The translations under genes were made by a program, and so were the position numbers. This document shows positions 61,522 through 64,000 of a DNA stretch of 64,000 bases, in pieces. Source of the stretch: Tangfeifania diversioriginum. GTDB taxonomy: Bacteria > Bacteroidota > Bacteroidia > Bacteroidales > Prolixibacteraceae. Under the pieces are notes generated by a model, which made no database searches, was not told the DNA's origin, and saw only the letters and a program-made list of their open reading frames with translations. The first letter of the stretch is position 1. Each line of letters begins with the position of its first letter. The stretch lies in assembly GCF_900141875.1 (NCBI RefSeq), contig NZ_FQZE01000011.1:62001-126000 (forward strand). The letters run 5' to 3'.

Positions 61522-62415
61522 ATGGAGGAATTGTTCATTAAAATCAGTCGGGAATTACGGCATAGCCTTATTTTTCTAAAGGATAAACCTGAAGAAAACA
61601 TTGATTCAACAATAAGGGCATTGTGGCACAAAGCATATGGGAATTCTGTTTCTGCTGAAAAAGCAGTGCATCTCCCACTTCCTCAACTGTCAGTAAATCA
61701 GGAGAATATATTGCAGCAACTGGTCCAACAACGTATGAGAGGGATTCCGCTTGCTCATCTGACTGGTCGCCAAAACTTTATGGGCATTGAATTTAAATGT
61801 GATCCCCGGGCGCTAATCCCCAGAAAAGAAACTGAAATTTTAGGGCGAAAATCACATGAGATTTGCCTAAAACTGTCAAAAGAAAAATCGGTTATTGCTA
61901 TCTTCGATGTCTGTTGCGGATCGGGGAACCTTGGGTTGGCACTCGCCAGTAAACATCCAAATGTAAAAGTATATTTATCGGATCTTTCTCCTGGGGCAGT
62001 TGAACTGACAAAAGAGAATATTGATTTTTTAAAATTAGGGCATAAAGCAACAGCTAAACAAAGTGATTTGTTTGCAGGTTTTGACTCAGCGAAATATTGG
62101 GGCCAAATCGATTTGATTGTATGTAATCCGCCCTATATTTCATCATCAAAAGTTCCTAAAATGAATCCTGAAATTGCATCTCACGAACCTGCTTTGGCTT
62201 TTGATGGTGGAATGATGGGAATTAAACTAATTCAAAAATTAATTAGAGAATCACCAAAATTTCTTTCTGAAAATGGGTGGTTAATTTTCGAAGTTGGTGT
62301 TGGGCAAGGCTCCTTTATCCTTCAAATTTGTGAGAAATCAGGAGACTGGGAATTTGTTACCTCTGCAAAAGATACCTCAGGAAATATAAGGGTTATAGCT
62401 GCCTGCTGTAAATAA
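61522..62415 (+). CDS. PrmC/HemK-like N5-glutamine-type methyltransferase
   Basis: A 297-residue SAM-dependent methyltransferase. It has the HemK-like N-terminal helical part with PLAHLTGRQNFMGIEFKCDPRALIPRKETEIL, a SAM loop IFDVCCGSGNLGLALA, and the NPPY motif (VCNPPYISSS) that binds a planar amide. It ends in a HemK-like C-terminus. NPPY enzymes methylate amide nitrogen, as PrmC does on release factors. It is set between adenylate-forming and AsnB-like genes, so it may be a dedicated amide methyltransferase, not the housekeeping PrmC. Confidence 0.75.
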   Translation: MEELFIKISRELRHSLIFLKDKPEENIDSTIRALWHKAYGNSVSAEKAVHLPLPQLSVNQENILQQLVQQRMRGIPLAHLTGRQNFMGIEFKCDPRALIPRKETEILGRKSHEICLKLSKEKSVIAIFDVCCGSGNLGLALASKHPNVKVYLSDLSPGAVELTKENIDFLKLGHKATAKQSDLFAGFDSAKYWGQIDLIVCNPPYISSSKVPKMNPEIASHEPALAFDGGMMGIKLIQKLIRESPKFLSENGWLIFEVGVGQGSFILQICEKSGDWEFVTSAKDTSGNIRVIAACCK

Positions 62416-62470
62416 AAACACCCATTTCTCTACCGCCATATTTAAAATATAAATAAAACAACCAGATACT

Positions 62471-64000
62471 ATGTGTGGAATCGCCGGAATCTACAATTAT
62501 CAATCGTCAAAAGAGCCATCAACGGAAGGGATTGTAAAAAATATGCTTTCGCTGATTAAACATCGGGGACCCGACGAGAGTGGTATTTTGCAGGATTCAA
62601 ATGTGGGAATGGGCAGTGTTCGGTTAAGTATTATAGATCTTACCTCCGGCCAACAGCCTATGTCGGATCAATCGGGCAGATACTGGATCGTTTATAATGG
62701 AGAAATATTTAACTATACTGAATTAAGGTCAGAATTAATAACAAAAGGTGTTCGGTTTAAAACGACGAGCGATACCGAGGTAGTGGTACAAATGTATGCC
62801 ACTTATGGAGCAGATTGTTTAAAGTACTTTAATGGTCAGTTTGCATTTTGTATTTGGGACAGAAATAAAAAAGAATTGTTCCTGGCGCGCGATCGGGTTG
62901 GTATCCGCCCGCTTTTTTACTGGCACCAAAACAATTCCTTTGCCTTTTGTTCTGAAATAAAAGGACTGCTTTCACTGGAACATGTAGAAAGATCTTTGGA
63001 TGAGGAAAGTCTTTCTCAAATCTTTACTTACTGGACAACTCTAACACCCAAAACTCCTTTTAAAGGTATTTTTGAATTACAGCCCGGACATTACATGCAC
63101 GTGAGTTCAAGAGGAATCCAAATCAATAAGTATTGGAGCCTGGATTACACCTCCACAAAAGAACCAATTGTCAAGAATTTGTCGGACTCGATTGAAGAAT
63201 TAGACAATTTACTCGACGATGCAGTAAAAATAAGATTAAAAGCTGATGTTCCGGTTGGTGCATATTTAAGTGGCGGACTCGATTCAAGTGTTACAACTTC
63301 TTATATTAAAAAAATTGAACCAAACGTTTTAAATACATTTTCAATAGGATTTTCTGAAAAAGCTTATGATGAATCAGGTTATCAAAGTGAAGCGGCAAAT
63401 TTTTTTAATACAAATCACATCGCTTTTTCCTGTACTTCAGAAGAATTGGCCGGAAGTTTTGCCCAAACAATTTGGCACACTGAATTTCCAATTTTGAGAA
63501 CTTCCCCTATCCCTATGTTCTTGTTATCAAAAAAGGTGCGTGAGAACAATATTAAAGTTGTAATAACCGGCGAAGGCGCAGATGAATTTTTTGGCGGATA
63601 TAATATCTTTAAAGAAACAAAAATCAGAAGGTTTTGGGCCTCGCAGCCCAATTCCAAAATCCGCCCGAAATTACTGACAAAACTTTATCCTTATATTCCA
63701 CTGGTAAAAGATGCACCGGAAATTTCATTAAAAATGTTTTTTGGTTACAAATTAAGCGAAACTGAAAATCCGGCGTATTCTCACTTGCTACGTTGGAATA
63801 ATACAAGCCGGTTGAAATCTTTTTTTTCTGATGATATTATCTCTTCGCAGAACAGCAACAGTTCGCCTGGTGCATTAAAAGCACTCCCTGACGGTTTCGC
63901 CCGGTGGAGCGGACTCGCCAAGGCTCAGTACCTTGAAGCAACTATTTTTATGTCCGGGTATCTGTTATCCTCCCAGGGCGATCGAATGGCGATGGGGAAT
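62471..64000 (+). CDS. Asparagine synthase-like glutamine amidotransferase, partial
   Basis: The first 510 codons of an AsnB-family protein; the right end is cut by the window. The N-terminal Cys2 (MCGIAGIYNY) is the class II glutaminase nucleophile, with HRGPDESG and YNGEIFNYTELR following. The synthetase domain has the PP-loop YLSGGLDSSV (about residue 266) and ITGEGADEFFGGY. In polysaccharide loci such proteins (for example WbpS) make the amide of a uronic acid. The WbpP/WbpO pair upstream would supply GalNAcA as the acceptor. Housekeeping asparagine synthase cannot be excluded. Confidence 0.85.
   Translation, partial: MCGIAGIYNYQSSKEPSTEGIVKNMLSLIKHRGPDESGILQDSNVGMGSVRLSIIDLTSGQQPMSDQSGRYWIVYNGEIFNYTELRSELITKGVRFKTTSDTEVVVQMYATYGADCLKYFNGQFAFCIWDRNKKELFLARDRVGIRPLFYWHQNNSFAFCSEIKGLLSLEHVERSLDEESLSQIFTYWTTLTPKTPFKGIFELQPGHYMHVSSRGIQINKYWSLDYTSTKEPIVKNLSDSIEELDNLLDDAVKIRLKADVPVGAYLSGGLDSSVTTSYIKKIEPNVLNTFSIGFSEKAYDESGYQSEAANFFNTNHIAFSCTSEELAGSFAQTIWHTEFPILRTSPIPMFLLSKKVRENNIKVVITGEGADEFFGGYNIFKETKIRRFWASQPNSKIRPKLLTKLYPYIPLVKDAPEISLKMFFGYKLSETENPAYSHLLRWNNTSRLKSFFSDDIISSQNSNSSPGALKALPDGFARWSGLAKAQYLEATIFMSGYLLSSQGDRMAMGN

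Overview
The window is chromosomal DNA from a member of the Bacteroidota, most likely a marine or sediment member of the Bacteroidales/Marinilabiliales. The evidence is a fused SecDF, TAnnTTTG-type promoters, DUF5916 and DUF6427 proteins, a BT_0820-like HAD protein, an UpxY-type antiterminator at the head of a polysaccharide locus, and secreted proteins ending in type IX secretion (T9SS) sorting domains. Assignment below that rank is inference. I saw no rRNA, no convincing tRNA and no CRISPR array.

Left part (1-20.6 kb, almost all minus strand) is housekeeping: a partial Ca2+/Na+ antiporter, TatA, SecDF, a small membrane protein, a retropepsin-like protease, malate dehydrogenase, a DUF5916 outer-membrane protein, EF-P, a TsaB-DUF3108 pair, an operon DUF2723-PurD-DUF6427-carbamoyltransferase, and a pgeF-like gene behind a Crp/Fnr regulator. 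One plus-strand gene (8.7-9.8 kb) encodes a secreted nucleoside-hydrolase-like protein. Several minus-strand genes carry recognisable TAnnTTTG promoter boxes, and two Rho-independent terminators are clear.

Middle (20.6-23.4 kb) is a nitrosative-stress divergon. A Crp/Fnr (HcpR-like) regulator is transcribed away from a 4Fe-4S protein and the hybrid-cluster protein Hcp. The shared intergenic region holds a 16-bp near-palindrome about 42 bp upstream of an inferred start site.

Right part (23.4-64 kb, all plus strand) is a large exopolysaccharide/capsule locus. It opens with a long non-coding leader, an orphan IS3-OrfA-like HTH gene and an UpxY/NusG-like antiterminator. Then come export and assembly functions: a WcaJ-like initiating transferase, a Wza-like lipoprotein, a Wzc-like kinase, a Wzx flippase and a Wzy-like polymerase. 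Next are glycosyltransferases, two acyltransferases, a CapA/ATP-grasp pair and sugar-nucleotide enzymes, including a WbpP/WbpO-type pair predicted to make UDP-GalNAcA. Two tandem paralogous T9SS cargo proteins follow, one with four near-identical 264-bp Ig-like repeats. The locus ends with a NadE-like ligase, two adenylate-forming enzymes around an acyl carrier protein, a PrmC-like methyltransferase and an AsnB-like amidotransferase cut by the window edge. I read this last set as a candidate module for amidating or acylating the polysaccharide.

Two near-identical ~150-bp elements, 33 kb apart, have imperfect terminal inverted repeats and different 4-bp target duplications. I interpret them as MITEs. 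Base composition inside the polysaccharide locus is patchy, with very AT-rich genes at about 33-46 kb next to more GC-rich ones at 46-50 kb, which suggests mosaic assembly.
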